Positions 23,842 through 37,600 of a stretch of DNA of 64,000 bases are shown here, one piece after another. The notes below the pieces were generated by a model, which ran no database searches, was not told the DNA's origin, and worked only from the letters and a program-made list of their open reading frames with translations. This DNA is from Ptiloglossa arizonensis (taxonomy: Eukaryota > Arthropoda > Insecta > Hymenoptera > Colletidae). Numbering within the stretch: position 1 is the first letter of the stretch; each line of letters begins with the position of its first letter. The stretch is from NCBI RefSeq assembly GCF_051014685.1, contig NW_027478401.1, forward strand, positions 1,674,001 to 1,738,000, in the 5' to 3' direction. A program made the translations under genes and the position numbers.

Positions 23842-26141
23842 GATGCTAGAAACCAATAACTACAAGGGCCTAGGGGAAAAATACATATACCGTTGTAATC
23901 GGGCGAGTTTCTGCTGTCAGATGCAACAGGAATTTCTCGAGTTCGTCAATCCGTTCACGAGATATGGGAGTTTGGAGTTAAGGAATGCTTGAGAAACCAT
24001 CAAAATTATCGCAAGTCTGATACTCGAAACCAATAACTACTATGGCCTAGGGCAAAAATGCACATACCGTTGAAATCGGGCGAATTTCTGCTTTCAGATG
24101 CAACAGGAATTTCTCGAGTTCGTCAATCCGTTCGCGAGATATGGGAGTTTGAAGTTAAGGAATGCTTGAGAAACCAACAAAATTATCGCAAGTCTGATAC
24201 TCGAAACCAATAACTACTATGGCCTAGGGCAAAAATGCACATACCGTTGAAATCGGGCGTATTTCTGCTTTCAGATGCAATAGTAAATTCTGGAGTTCGT
24301 CAATCCATTCGCGAGATATGGTAGTTTTAAGTTGAGGAATGGTTGAGAAACCATCAAAATTTTCGCAAGTCTGATACTCGAAACCAATAACTACAAGGGC
24401 CTAGGGGAAAAATACATATACCGTTGTAATCGGGCGAGTTTCTGCTTTCAGATGCAACAGGAATTTCTCGAGTTCGTCAATCCGTTCGCGAGATATGGGA
24501 GTTTGAAGTTATGGAATGCTTGAGAGACCATCAAAATTTTCGCAACTCTGATACTCGAAACCAATAACTACAATGGCCTAGGGGGAAAATACACACACCA
24601 TTGTAATCGTGCGAGTTTCTGCTTTCAGATGCAACAGGAATTTCTCGAGTTCGTCATTCCGTTCGCGAGATATGGGAGTTTGAAGTTAAGGAATGGTTGA
24701 GAAACCATCAAAATTTTCACAATTCTGTTGCTAGAAACCAATAACTACAATGGCCTAGGGGAAAAATACACATACCGTTGTAATCGGGCGAGTTTCTGCT
24801 TTCAGATGCAACAGGAATTTCTCGAGTTCGTCAATCCGTTCGCGAGATATGGGAGTTTGTAAATAGGGAATGCTTGAGAAACCATCAAAATTTTCGCAAT
24901 TCTGATACTCGAAACCAATAACTACTTTGGCCTAGGGCAAAAATGCACATACCGTTGAAATCGGGCGAGTTTCTGCTTTCAGATGCAACAGGAATTTATC
25001 GATTTCGTCATTCCGTTCGCGAGATATGGGAGTTTGAAGTTAAGGAGAGCTTGAGAAACCATCAAAATTTTCGCAAGTCTGATACTCGAAACCAATATCT
25101 CAAATGGCCTAGGTCAAAAATACACGTAACGTTGTAATCGGGCGTGTTTCTGCTTTCAGATGCAACAGGAATTTCTCGAGATCGTCAATCTGTTCGCGAG
25201 ATATGGTGGTTTGAAGTTAAGGAATGTTTGAGAAGTCATCAAAATTTTCGCAAGTCTGATACTCGAAACCAATAACTACAATGGCCTAGGGGAAAAATAC
25301 ACATACCGTTGTAATCGGGCGAGTTTCTACGTTCAGATACAACAGGAATTTCTCGAGTTCGTCAATGCGTTCGCGAGATATGGGAGTTTGAAGTTAAGGA
25401 ATGGTTGAGAAACCATAAAAATTGTCGCAAGTCTGATACTCGAAACCAATAACTACAAAGGCATAGGGGAAAAATGCACATACCTTTGTAATCGGGCGAG
25501 TTTCCACTTTCAGATGCAACAGGAATTTCTCGAGTTCGTCATTCCGTTCGCGAGATATGGCGGTTTGAAGTTAAGGAATGGTTGAGAAGCCATCAAAATT
25601 TTCGCAAGTCTGATACTCGAAACCGATAACTACAATGGCCTAGGGGAAAAATACACATACCGTTGTAATCGGGCGAGTTTCTGCTTTCAGATGCAACAGG
25701 AATTTCTCGAGTTCGTCAATTCGTTCGCGAGATTTGGGAGTTTGAAGTTAAGGAATGCTTGAGAAACCATCAAAATATTCGCAAGTCTGATACTCGAAAC
25801 CAATAACTCAAATGGCCTAGGTCAAAAATACACGTACCGTTGTAATCGGGCGTGTTTCTGCTTTCAGATGCAACAGGAATTTCTCGAGATCGTCAATCCG
25901 TTCGCGAGATATGGGAGTTTGAAGTTAAGGAATGGTTAAGAAACCATCACAATTTTCGCAAGTCTGATACTCGAAACCATAACTACAAAGGCATAGGGGA
26001 AAAATGCACATACCTTTGTAATCGGGCGAGTTTCCACTTTCAGATGCAACAGGAGTTTCTGGAGTTCGACATTCCGTTCGCGAGATATGCGAGTTTGAAG
26101 TTAAGGAATGGTTGAGAAACCATCAAAATTTTAGCAATTCT
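23842..26141 (+). repeat. Nested block, 13 monomers (2300 bp), copy 2
   Basis: Counterpart of 4733-7032 at offset 19109, starting at the same GATGCTAG variant preceded by TTTTAGTAATTCT. It is followed by a single 17-monomer block. Confidence 0.85.
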
Positions 26142-29100
26142 GATGCTAGAAACCAATAACTACAAGGGCCTAGGGGAAAAATACATATACCGTTGTAATC
26201 GGGCGAGTTTCTGCTGTCAGATGCAACAGGAATTTCTCGAGTTCGTCAATCCGTTCACGAGATATGGGAGTTTGGAGTTAAGGAATGCTTGAGAAACCAT
26301 CAAAATTATCGCAAGTCTGATACTCGAAACCAATAACTACTATGGCCTAGGGCAAAAATGCACATACCGTTGAAATCGGGCGAGTTTCTGCTTTCAGATG
26401 CAACAGGAATTTCTCGAGTTCGTCAATCCGTTCGCGAGATATGGGAGTTTGAAGTTAAGGAATGCTTGAGAAACCAACAAAATTATCGCAAGTCTGATAC
26501 TCGAAACCAATAACTACTATGGCCTAGGGAAAAAATGCACATACCGTTGAAATAGGGCGTATTTCTGCTTTCAGATGCAATAGTAAATTCTGGAGTTCGT
26601 CAATCCATTCGCGAGATATGGTAGTTTTAAGTTGAGGAATGGTTGAGAAACCATCAAAATTTTCGCAAGTCTGATACTCGAAACCAATAACTACAAGGGC
26701 CTAGGGGAAAAATACATATACCGTTGTAATCGGGCGAGTTTCTGCTTTCAGATGCAGCAGGAATTTCTCGAGTTCGTCAATCCGTTCGCGAGATATGGGA
26801 GTTTGAAGTTATGGAATGCTTGAGAGACCATCAAAATTTTCGCAACTCTGATACTCGAAACCAATAACTACAATGGCCTAGGGGGAAAATACACACACCA
26901 TTGTAATCGTGCGAGTTTCTGCTTTCAGATGCAACAGGAATTTCTCGAGTTCGTCATTCCGTTCGCGAGATATGGGAGTTTGAAGTTAAGGAATGGTTGA
27001 GAAACCATCAAAATTTTCACAATTCTGTTGCTAGAAACCAATAACTACAATGGCCTAGGGGAAAAATACACATACCGTTGTAATCGGGCGAGTTTCTGCT
27101 TTCAGATGCAACAGGAATTTCTCCAGTTCGTCAATCCGTTCGCGAGATATGGGAGTTTGTAATTAGGGAATGCTTGAGAAACCATCAAAATTTTCGCAAT
27201 TCTGATACTCGAAACCAATAACTACTTTGGCCTAGGGCAAAAATGCACATACCGTTGAAATCGGGCGAGTTTCTGCTTTCAGATGCAACAGGAATTTCTC
27301 GATTTCGTCATTCCGTTCGCGAGATATGGGAGTTTGAAGTTAAGGAATGCTTGAGAAACCATCAAAATTTTCGCAAGTCTGATACTCGAAACCAATAACT
27401 CAAATGGCCTAGGTCAAAAATACACGTAACGTTGTAATCGGGCGTGTTTCTGCTTTCAGATGCAACAGGAATTTCTCGAGATCGTCAATCTGTTCGCGAG
27501 ATATGGTGGTTTGAAGTTAAGGAATGTTTGAGAAGCCATCAAAATTTTCGCAAGTCTGATACTCGAAACCAATAACTACAATGGCCTAGGGGAAAAATAC
27601 ACATACCGTTGTAATCGGGCGAGTTTCTACGTTCAGAAACAACAGGAATTTCTCGAGTTCGTCAATGCGTTCGCGAGATATGGGAGTTTGAAGTTAAGGA
27701 ATGGTTGAGAAACCATAAAAATTGTCGCAAGTCTGATACTCGAAACCAATAACTACAAAGGCATAGGGGAAAAATGCACATACCTTTGTAATCGGGCGAG
27801 TTTCCACTTTCAGATGCAACAGGAATTTCTCGAGTTCGTCAATCCGTTCGCGAGATATGGGAGTTTGTAATTAGGGAATGCTTGAGAAACCATCAAAATT
27901 TTCGCAATTCTGATACTCGAAACCAATAACTACTTTGGCCTAGGGCAAAAATGCACATACCGTTGAAATCGGGCGAGTTTCTGCTTTCAGATGCAACAGG
28001 AATTTATCGATTTCGTCATTCCGTTCGCGAGATATGGGAGTTTGAAGTTAAGGAGTGCTTGAGAAACCATCAAAATTTTCGCAAGTCTGATACTCGAAAC
28101 CAATAACTCAAATGGCCTAGGTCAAAAATACACGTAACGTTGTAATCGGGCGTGTTTCTGCTTTCAGATGCAACAGGAATTTCTCGAGATCGTCAATCTG
28201 TTCGCGAGATATGGTGGTTTGAAGTTAAGGAATGTTTGAGAAGCCATCAAAATTTTCGCAAGTCTGATACTCGAAACCAATAACTACAATGGCCTAGGGG
28301 AAAAATACACATACCGTTGTAATCGGGCGAGTTTCTACGTTCAGATACAACAGGAATTTCTCGAGTTCGTCAATGCGTTCGCGAGATATGGGAGTTTGAA
28401 GTTAAGGAATGGTTGAGAAACCATAAAAATTGTCGCAAGTCTGATACTCGAAACCAATAACTACAAAGGCATAGGGGAAAAATGCACATACCTTTGTAAT
28501 CGGGCGAGTTTCCACTTTCAGATGCAACAGGAATTTCTCGAGTTCGTCATTCCGTTCGCGAGATATGGCGGTTTGAAGTTAAGGAATGGTTGAGAAGCCA
28601 TCAAAATTTTCGCAAGTCTGATACTCGAAACCGATAACTACAATGGCCTAGGGGAAAAATACACATACCGTTGCAATCGGGCGAGTTTCTGCTTTCAGGT
28701 GCAACAGGAATTTCTCGAGTTCGTCGATTCGTTCGCGAGATTTGGGAGTTTGAAGTTAAGGAATGCTTGAGAAACCATCAAAATATTCGCAAGTCTGATA
28801 CTCGAAACCAATAACTCAAATGGCCTAGGTCAAAAATACACGTACCGTTGTAATCGGGCGTGTTTCTGCTTTCAGATGCAACAGGAATTTCTCGAGATCG
28901 TCAATCCGTTCGCGAGATATGGGAGTTTGAAGTTAAGGAATGGTTAAGAAACCATCACAATTTTCGCAAGTCTGATACTCGAAACCATAACTACAAAGGC
29001 ATAGGGGAAAAATGCACATACCTTTGTAATCGGGCGAGTTTCCACTTTCAGATGCAACAGGAATTTCTGGAGTTCGACATTCCGTTCGCGAGATATGCGA

Positions 29101-29149
29101 GTTTGAAGTTAAGGAATGGTTGAGAAACCATCAAAATTTTAGCAATTCT
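26142..29149 (+). repeat. Nested block, 17 monomers (3008 bp), copy 2
   Basis: Counterpart of 7033-10040 at offset 19109, including the AAATAGGGCG mark near 26550 and the TAATTAGG pair of 708-bp sub-blocks. At 29150 the next block follows the sequence of 14287 onward (AGGAATATCTCGAG near 30120). The 4246 bp that copy 1 carries between these points is therefore absent. Confidence 0.87.
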
Positions 29150-30459
29150 GATGCTAGAAACCAATAACTACAAGGGCCTAGGGGAAAAATACATATACCG
29201 TTGTAATCGGGCGAGTTTCTGCTGTCAGATGCAACAGGAATTTCTCGAGTTCGTCAATCCGTTCACGAGATATGGGAGTTTGGAGTTAAGGAATGCTTGA
29301 GAAACCATCAAAATTATCGCAAGTCTGATACTCGAAACCAATAACTACTATGGCCTAGGGCAAAAATGCACATACCGTTGAAATCGGGCGAGTTTCTGCT
29401 TTCAGATGCAACAGGAATTTCTCGAGTTCGTCAATCCGTTCGCGAGATATGGGAGTTTGAAGTTAAGGAATGCTTGAGAAACCAACAAAATTATCGCAAG
29501 TCTGATACTCGAAACCAATAACTACTATGGCCTAGGGAAAAAATGCACATACCGTTGAAATCGGGCGTATTTCTGCTTTCAGATGCAATAGTAAATTCTG
29601 GAGTTCGTCAATCCATTCGCGAGATATGGTAGTTTTAAGTTGAGGAATGGTTGAGAAACCATCAAAATTTTCGCAAGTCTGATACTCGAAACCAATAACT
29701 ACAAGGGCCTAGGGGAAAAATACATATACCGTTGTAATCGGGCGAGTTTCTGCTTTCAGATGCAGCAGGAATTTCTCGAGTTCGTCAATCCGTTCGCGAG
29801 ATATGGGAGTTTGAAGTTATGGAATGCTTGAGAGACCATCAAAATTTTCGCAACTCTGATACTCGAAACCAATAACTACAATGGCCTAGGGGGAAAATAC
29901 ACACACCATTGTAATCGTGCGAGTTTCTGCTTTCAGATGCAACAGGAATTTCTCGAGTTCGTCATTCCGTTCGCGAGATATGGGAGTTTGAAGTTAAGGA
30001 ATGGTTGAGAAACCATCAAAATTTTCACAATTCTGTTGCTAGAAACCAATAACTACAATGGCCTAGGGGAAAAATACACATACCGTTGTAATCGGGCGAG
30101 TTTCTGCTTTCAGATGCAACAGGAATATCTCGAGTTCGTCAATTCGTTCGCGAGATTTGGGAGTTTGAAGTTAAGGAATGCTTGAGAAACCATCAAAATT
30201 TTCGCAAGTCTGATACTCGAAATCAATAACTCAAATGGCCTAGGTCAAAAATACACGTAACGTTGTAATCGGGCGTGTTTCTGCTTTCAGATGCAACAGG
30301 AATTTCTCGAGATCGTCAATCTGTGCGCGAGATATGGTGGTTTGAAGTTAAGGAATGTTTGAGAAGCCATCAAAATTTTCGCAAGTCTGATACTCGAAAC
30401 CGATAACTACAATGGCCTAGCGGAAAAATACACATACCGTTGTAATCGGGCGAGTTTCT

Positions 30460-30815
30460 GCTTTCAGATGCAACAGGAATTTCTCGAGTTCGTCAATTCG
30501 TTCGCGAGATATGGGAGTTTGAAGTTAAGGAATGGTTGAGAAACCATCAAAATTGTCGCAAGTCTGATACTCGAAACCAATAACTACAAAGGCATAGGGG
30601 AAAAATGCACATACCTTTGTAATCGGGCGAGTTTCCACTTTCAGATACAACAGGAATTTCTCGATTTCGTCATTCCGTTCGCGAGATATGGGAGTTTGAA
30701 GTTAAGGAATGCTTGAGAAACCATCAAAATATTCGCAAGTCTGATACTCGAAACCAATAACAACAATGGCCTAGGTCAAGAATACACGTACTGTTGTAAT
30801 CGGGCGTGTTTCTGC
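30460..30815 (+). repeat. Two monomers present only in long-unit copy 2
   Basis: Relative to copy 1 the offset rises here from 14863 to 15217, an increase of 354 bp, or two monomers. The extra units include a TTTCCACTTTCAGATACAAC / TCGATTTCGTCATTCC type not found at the matching place in copy 1 (around 15595-15740). Exact breakpoints cannot be fixed because neighbouring monomers are so alike. Confidence 0.75.
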
Positions 30816-33799
30816 TTTCAGATGCAACAGGAATTTCTCGAGATCGTCAATCCGTTCGCGAGATATGGGAGCTTGAAGTTAAGGAATGCTTGAGAAACCA
30901 TCAAAATGATCGCAAGTCTGATACTCGAAACCAATAACAACAATGGCCTAGGTCAAGAATACACGTACTGTTGTAATCGGGCGTGTTTCTGCTTTCAGAT
31001 GCAACGGGAATTTCTCGAGATCGTCAATCCGTTCGCGAGATATGGGAGCTTGAAGTTAAGGAATGCTTGAGAAACCATCAAAATGATCGCAAGTCTGATA
31101 CTCGAAACCAATAACTACAATGGCCTAGGTCAAGAATACACGTACCGTTGTAATCGGGCGTGTTTCTGCTTTCAGATGCAACAGGAATTTCTCGAGATCG
31201 TCATTCCGTTCGCGAGATATGGTGGTTTGAAGTTAAGGAATGGTTGAGAAACCATCAAAATTTTCGCAATTCTGATGCTAGAAACCAATAACTACAATGG
31301 CTTAGGGGAAAAATACACATACCGTTGAAATCGGGCGAGTTTCTGCTTTCAGATGCAACAGGAATTTCTGGAGTTCGACATTCCGTTCGCGAGATATGCG
31401 AGTTTGAAGTTAAGGAATGGTTGAGAAACCATCAAAATTTTCGCTAGTCTGATACTCGAAACCAATAACTACAAAGGCCTAGGCGAAAAATACACGTACC
31501 TTTGTAATCGGGCGAGATTCCACATTCAGATGCGACAGGAATTTCTCGAGTTCGTCTATCCGTTCGCGAGATATGGGAGGTTGAATTTAAGGAATGGTTG
31601 AGAAACCATCAAAATATTCGCAAGTCTGACACTCGGGACCAGTAACTACAATGGCCTGGGGAAAAATGCACATACCTTTGTAATCGGGCGAGTTTCCACT
31701 TTCAGATGCAACAGGAATTTCTGGAGTTCGACATTCCATTCGCGAGATATGGGAGTTTGAAGTTAAGGAATGGTTGAGAAACAATAAAAATTTTCGCAAT
31801 TCTGATGCTAGAAACCAATAACTACAATGGCTTAGGGGAAAAATACACATACCGTTGAAATCGGGCGAGTTTCTGCTTTCAGATGCAACAGGATTTTCTC
31901 GAGTTCGTCAATCCGTTCGTGTAATATGGGAGTTTGAAGTTAAGGAATGGTTGAGAAACCTTCAAAATTTTCGCTGGTCTGATACCCGAAACCAATAACT
32001 GGAATTGCCTAGGTTAAAAATACACGTACCGTTGTAATCGGGCGTGTTTCTGCTTTCAGATGCAATAGGAAATTCTCGAGTTCGTCAATCCATTCGCGAG
32101 ATATGGTAGTTTGAAGTTAAGAAATGGTTGAGAAACCATCAAAATTTTCGCAAGTCTGATACTCGAAAGCAATAACTACAAAGGCATAGGGGAAAAATGC
32201 ACATACCCTTGTAATCGGGCGAGTTTCCACTTTCAGATGCAACAGGAATTTCTGGAGTTCGACATTCCGTTCGCGAGATATGGGAGTTTGAAGTTAAGGA
32301 ATGGTTGAGAAACAATCAAAATTTTCGCAATACTGATGCTAGAAACCAATAACTACAATGGCCTAGGGGAAAAATACACATACCGTTGTAATCGGGCGAG
32401 TTTCTGCTGTCAGATGCAACAGGAATTTCTCGAGTTCGTCAATCCGTTCATGAGATATGGGAGTTTGAAGTTAAGGAATGCTTGAGAAACCTTCAAAATT
32501 TTCGCTGGTCTGATACTCGAAACCAATAACTGGAATGGCCTAGGTTAAAAATACACGAACCGTTGTAATCGGGCGTGTTTCTGCTTTCAGATGCAATAGG
32601 AAATTCTCGAGTTCGTCAATCCATTCGCGAGATATGGTAGTTTGAAGTTGAGGAATGGTTGAGAAACCAACAAAATTTTCGCAAGTCTGATACTCGAAAC
32701 CAATAACTACAAAGGCATAGGGGAAAAATGCACATACCTTTGTAATCGGGCGAGTTTCTGCTTTCAGATGCAATAGGAAATTCTCGAGTTCGTCAATCCT
32801 TTCGCGAGATATGGGAGTTTGAAATTAAGGAATGGTTGAGAAACCATCACAATTTTGGCAAGTCTGATACTCGAAACCAATAACTACTATGGCCTAGGGC
32901 AAAAATACACGTACCGTTGTAATCGGGCGAGTTTCTGCTTTCAGATGCAACAGGAATGTCTCGAGTTTGTCAACACGTTCGCGAGATATGGCAGTTTGAT
33001 GTTAAGGAATGGTTGAGAAACCATCAAAACTTTCGCAAGTCTGATACTCGGAACCAATAACTACAAAGGCCTAGGGGAAAAATGCACATACCTTTGTAAT
33101 CGGGCGAGTTTCCACTTTCAGATGCAACAGGAATTTCTGGAGTTCGACATTCAGTTCGCGAGATATGGGAGTTTGAAGTTAAGGAATGGTTGAGAAACCA
33201 TCAAAATATTCGCAGGTCTGATACTCGAAATCAATAACTGGAATGGCCTTGAGGAAAAGTACACACAACATTATAATCGCGCGAGTTTCTACTTTCAGAT
33301 ACAAGAGGAATTTCTCGAGTTCGTCAATGCGTTCGCGAGATATGGGAGTTTGAAGTTAAGGAATGGTTGAGAAACCATCAAAATTTTCGCAAGTCTGATA
33401 CTCGAAAACAATAACTACAATGGCCCGGGGCAAAAATACACATACCGTTGTAATCAGGCGACTTTCTGCTATCAGATGCAACAGGAGTTTCTCGAGTTTG
33501 TCAATCCGTTCGGGAGATATGGGAGTTGGAAGTTAAGGAATCGTTGACAAAACATCACAATTTTCGCAAGTCGGATACTCGAAACTAATAACTACTATGG
33601 CCTAGGTCAATAATGCACATACCGTTGTAATCGGGCGAGTTGCTACTTTCAGATGCAACAGGAATTAATCGAGTTCGTCATTCCGTTCGCGAGATATGGG
33701 AGTTTGAAGTTAAGGAATGGTTGAGAAACCATCAAAATTTTCGCTGGTTTGATACTCGAAACAAATAACTGGAATGCCCTAGGGGTAAAGAACACTCAC

Positions 33800-33990
33800 C
33801 ATTGTAATCGGGCGAGTTTCTACTTTCACTTGCAACAGGAATTTCTCGAGTACGTCAATCCGTTCGCGAGATGTGAGAGTTTGAAGTTAAGGAATGGTTG
33901 AGAAACCATCAAAATTTTCGCTGGTTTGATACTCGAAACAAATAACTGGAATGCCCTAGGGGTAAAGAACACTCACCATTGTAATCGGGC
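33800..33990 (+). repeat. One monomer present only in long-unit copy 2
   Basis: The offset to copy 1 changes from 15216 to 15393 here. The extra unit carries CACTTGCAACAGG, GTACGTCAATCC and GAGATGTGAGAG. It is flanked by two copies of a CGCTGGTTTGATACTCG monomer that copy 1 has only once (near 18529), as expected of a single-monomer unequal exchange. Confidence 0.8.
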
Positions 33991-34628
33991 GAGTTTCTAC
34001 TTTCAGATACAAGAGGAATTTTTCGAGTTCGTCAATGCGTTCGCGAGATATGGGAGTTTGAAGTTAAGGAATGGTTGAGAAACCATCAAAATTGTAGCAA
34101 GTCTGATACTCGAAGCCAATAACTACAAAGGCATAGGGGAAAAATGCACATACCTTTGTAATCGGGCGAGTTTCCACTTTCAGATGCAACAGGAATTTCT
34201 CGAGTTCGTCATTCCGTTCGCGAGATATGGGAGTTTGAAGTTAAGGAATGCTTGAGAAACCATCAAAATTTTCGCAAGTCTGATACTCGAAACCATAACT
34301 ACAAAGGCATAGGGGAAAAATGCACATACCTTTGTAATCGGGCGAGTTTCCACTTTCAGATGCAACAGGAATTTCTGGAGTTCGACATTCCGTTCGCGAG
34401 ATATGGGAGTTTGAAGTTAAGGAATGGTTGAGAAACCATCAAAATTTTCGCAATTCTGATGCTAGAAACCAATAACTACAATGGCCTAGGTCAAAAATAC
34501 ACGTACCGCTGTAATCGGGCGTGTTTCCACTTTCAGATGCAACAGGAAATTCTCGAGTTCGTCAATCCATTCGCGAGGTATGGTAGTTTGAAGTTAAGGA
34601 ATGGTTGAGAAACCATCAAAATTTTCGC

Positions 34629-37600
34629 AAATCTGATACTCGAAACCAATAACTACAATGGCCTAGGGGTAAGATACACATACCTTTGTAATCGCGCGAG
34701 TTTCCACTTTCAGATGCAACAGGAATTTCTGGAGTTCGACATTCCGTTCGCGAGATATGGGAGTTTGAAGTTAAGGAATGGTTGAGAAACCATCAAAATT
34801 TTCGCAATTCTGATGCTAGAAACCAATAACTACAATGGCCTAGGGGAAAAATACAAAAACCGTTGAAATCGGGCGAGTTTCTGCTTTCAGGTGCAACAGG
34901 AATTTCTCGAGTTCGTCAATCCGTTCGTGAGATATGGGAGTTTGAAGTTAAGGAATGGTTGAGAAACCTTCAAAATTTTCGCTGGTCTGATAATCGAAAC
35001 CAATAACTGGAATGGCCTCGGTTAAAAATACACGTACCCTTGTAATCGGGCGTGTTTCTGCTTTCAGATGCAATAGGAAATTCTCGAGTTCGTCAATCCG
35101 TTCGCGAGATATGGTAGTTTGAAGTTAAGGAATGGTAGAGAAACCATTAAAATTTTTGCAATTCTGATGCTAGAAACTAATAACTACAATGCCTTAGGGG
35201 AAAAATACACATACCGTTGTAATCGGGCGAGTTTCTGCTTCCAGATGCAACAGGAATTTCTCGAGTTCGTCAATCCGTTCGCGAGATGTGGGAGTTTGAA
35301 GTTAAGGAATGGTTGAGATACCATCAAAATTTTCGCAATTCTGATGCTAGAAACCAATAACTACAATGGCCTAGGTCAAAAATACACGAACCGTTGTAAT
35401 CGGGCGCATTTCTGCTTTCAGATGCAATAGGAAATTCTCGAGTTCGTCAATCCATTCGCGAGATATGGTAGTTTGAAGTTAAGGAATGGTTGAGAAACCA
35501 TCAAAATTTTCGCAAGTCTGATAGTCGAAACCAATAACTACAAAGGGATAGGGGAAAAATGCAGATACCTTTGTAATCGGGCGAGTATCCACTTTCAGAT
35601 GCAACAGGTATTTCTCGATTTCGTCATTCCGTTCGCGAGATATGGGAGTTTAACGTTAAGGAATGCTTGAGAAACCATCCAAATTTTCGCAAGTCTGATA
35701 CTCGAAATCAATAACTACAAAGGCATAGGGGAAAAATGCACATACCGTTGTAATCGGGCGAGTTTCCACTTTCAGATGCAACAGGAATTTATCGAGTTCG
35801 TCAATCCGTTCGCGAGATATGGGAGTTTGAAGTTAAGGAATGCTTCAGAAACCATCAAAATTATCGCAAGTCTGATACTCGAAACCAATAACTATAAAGG
35901 CCTAGGGGAAAAATACACGTACCCTTGTAATCGGGCGAGTTTCTGCTTTCAGATGCAATAGGAAATTCTCGAGTTCGTCAATCCGTTCGCGAGATATGGG
36001 AGTTTGAAGTTAAGGAATGGTTGAGAAACCTTCAAAATTATCGATGGTCTGATACTCGAAACCAATAACTGGAATGGCCTAGGTCAAAAATACACGTATC
36101 GTTGTAATCGGGCGTGTTTCTGCTTTCAGATGCAATAGGAAATTCTCGAGTTCGTCAATGCATTCGCGAGGTATGGTAGTTTGAAGTTAAGGAATGGTTG
36201 AGAAACCATCAAAATTTTCGCAAGTCTGATACTCGGAACCAATAACTACAAAGGCATAGGGGAAAAATGCACATACCTTTGTAATCTGGCGAGTTTCCAC
36301 TTTCAGATGCAACAGGAATTTCTCGCGTTCGTCATTCCGTTCGCGAGATATGGGAGTTTGAAGTTAAGGAACGGTTGAGAAGCCATCAAAATTTTCGCAA
36401 TTCTGATACTCGAAACCAATAACTACAATGGCCTAGGGGTAAGATACACATACCTTTGTAATCGCGCGAGTTTCCACTTTCAGATGCAACAGGAATTTCT
36501 GGAGTTCGACATTCCGTTCGCGAGATATGGGAGTTTGAAGTTAAGGAATGGTTGAGAAACCATCAAAATTTTCGCAATTCTGATGCTAGAAACCAATAAC
36601 TACAATGGCCTAGGGGAAAAATACAAAAACCGTTGAAATCGGGCGAGTTTCTGCTTTCAGGTGCAACAGGAATTTCTCGAGTTCGTCAATCCGTTCGTGA
36701 GATATGGGAGTTTGAAGTTAAGGAATGGTTGAGAAACCTTCAAAATTTTCGCTGGTCTGATAATCGAAACCAATAACTGGAATGGCCTCGGTTAAAAATA
36801 CACGTACCCTTGTAATCGGGCGTGTTTCTGCTTTCAGATGCAATAGGAAATTCTCGAGTTCGTCAATCCGTTCGCGAGATATGGTAGTTTGAAGTTAAGG
36901 AATGGTAGAGAAACCATTAAAATTTTTGCAATTCTGATGCTAGAAACTAATAACTACAATGCCTTAGGGGAAAAATACACATACCGTTGTAATCGGGCGA
37001 GTTTCTGCTTCCAGATGCAACAGGAATTTCTCGAGTTCGTCAATCCGTTCGCGAGATGTGGGAGTTTGAAGTTAAGGAATGGTTGAGATACCATCAAAAT
37101 TTTCGCAATTCTGATGCTAGAAACCAATAACTACAATGGCCTAGGTCAAAAATACACGAACCGTTGTAATCGGGCGCATTTCTGCTTTCAGATGCAATAG
37201 GAAATTCTCGAGTTCGTCAATCCATTCGCGAGATATGGTAGTTTGAAGTTAAGGAATGGTTGAGAAACCATCAAAATTTTCGCAAGTCTGATAGTCGAAA
37301 CCAATAACTACAAAGGGATAGGGGAGAAATGCAGATACCTTTGTAATCGGGCGAGTATCCACTTTCAGATGCAACAGGTATTTCTCGATTTCGTCATTCC
37401 GTTCGCGAGATATGGGAGTTTAACGTTAAGGAATGCTTGAGAAACCATCCAAATTTTCGCAAGTCTGATACTCGAAATCAATAACTACAAAGGCATAGGG
37501 GAAAAATGCACATACCGTTGTAATCGGGCGAGTTTCCACTTTCAGATGCAACAGGAATTTATCGAGTTCGTCAATCCGTTCGCGAGATATGGGAGTTTGA

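Larger units (their letters stand above)
19236..34628 (+). repeat. Array-scale duplication, copy 2 (about 15.4 kb)
   Basis: This is the second copy of the long unit. Its start is set at 19236: upstream of that point copy 1 (to 19235) and copy 2 (to 34628) read the same, and they then diverge (TGGACTG after 19235, AAATCTG after 34628). It is shorter than copy 1 mainly because it has one rather than two of the 4246-bp blocks. Its flank on the right is a different domain, the 10-monomer HOR, so the long unit occurs about twice here and is not an open-ended series within the window. Scattered point differences from copy 1 (for example the missing G near 31660) argue against a simple assembly echo. 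Confidence 0.92.

Noticed and set aside
1..34628. Assembly artefact as the cause of the long duplication
   Set aside because: The copies differ by several whole-monomer indels, one 4.2-kb block and private point changes, which a simple false duplication would not give. It still cannot be fully excluded without reads.
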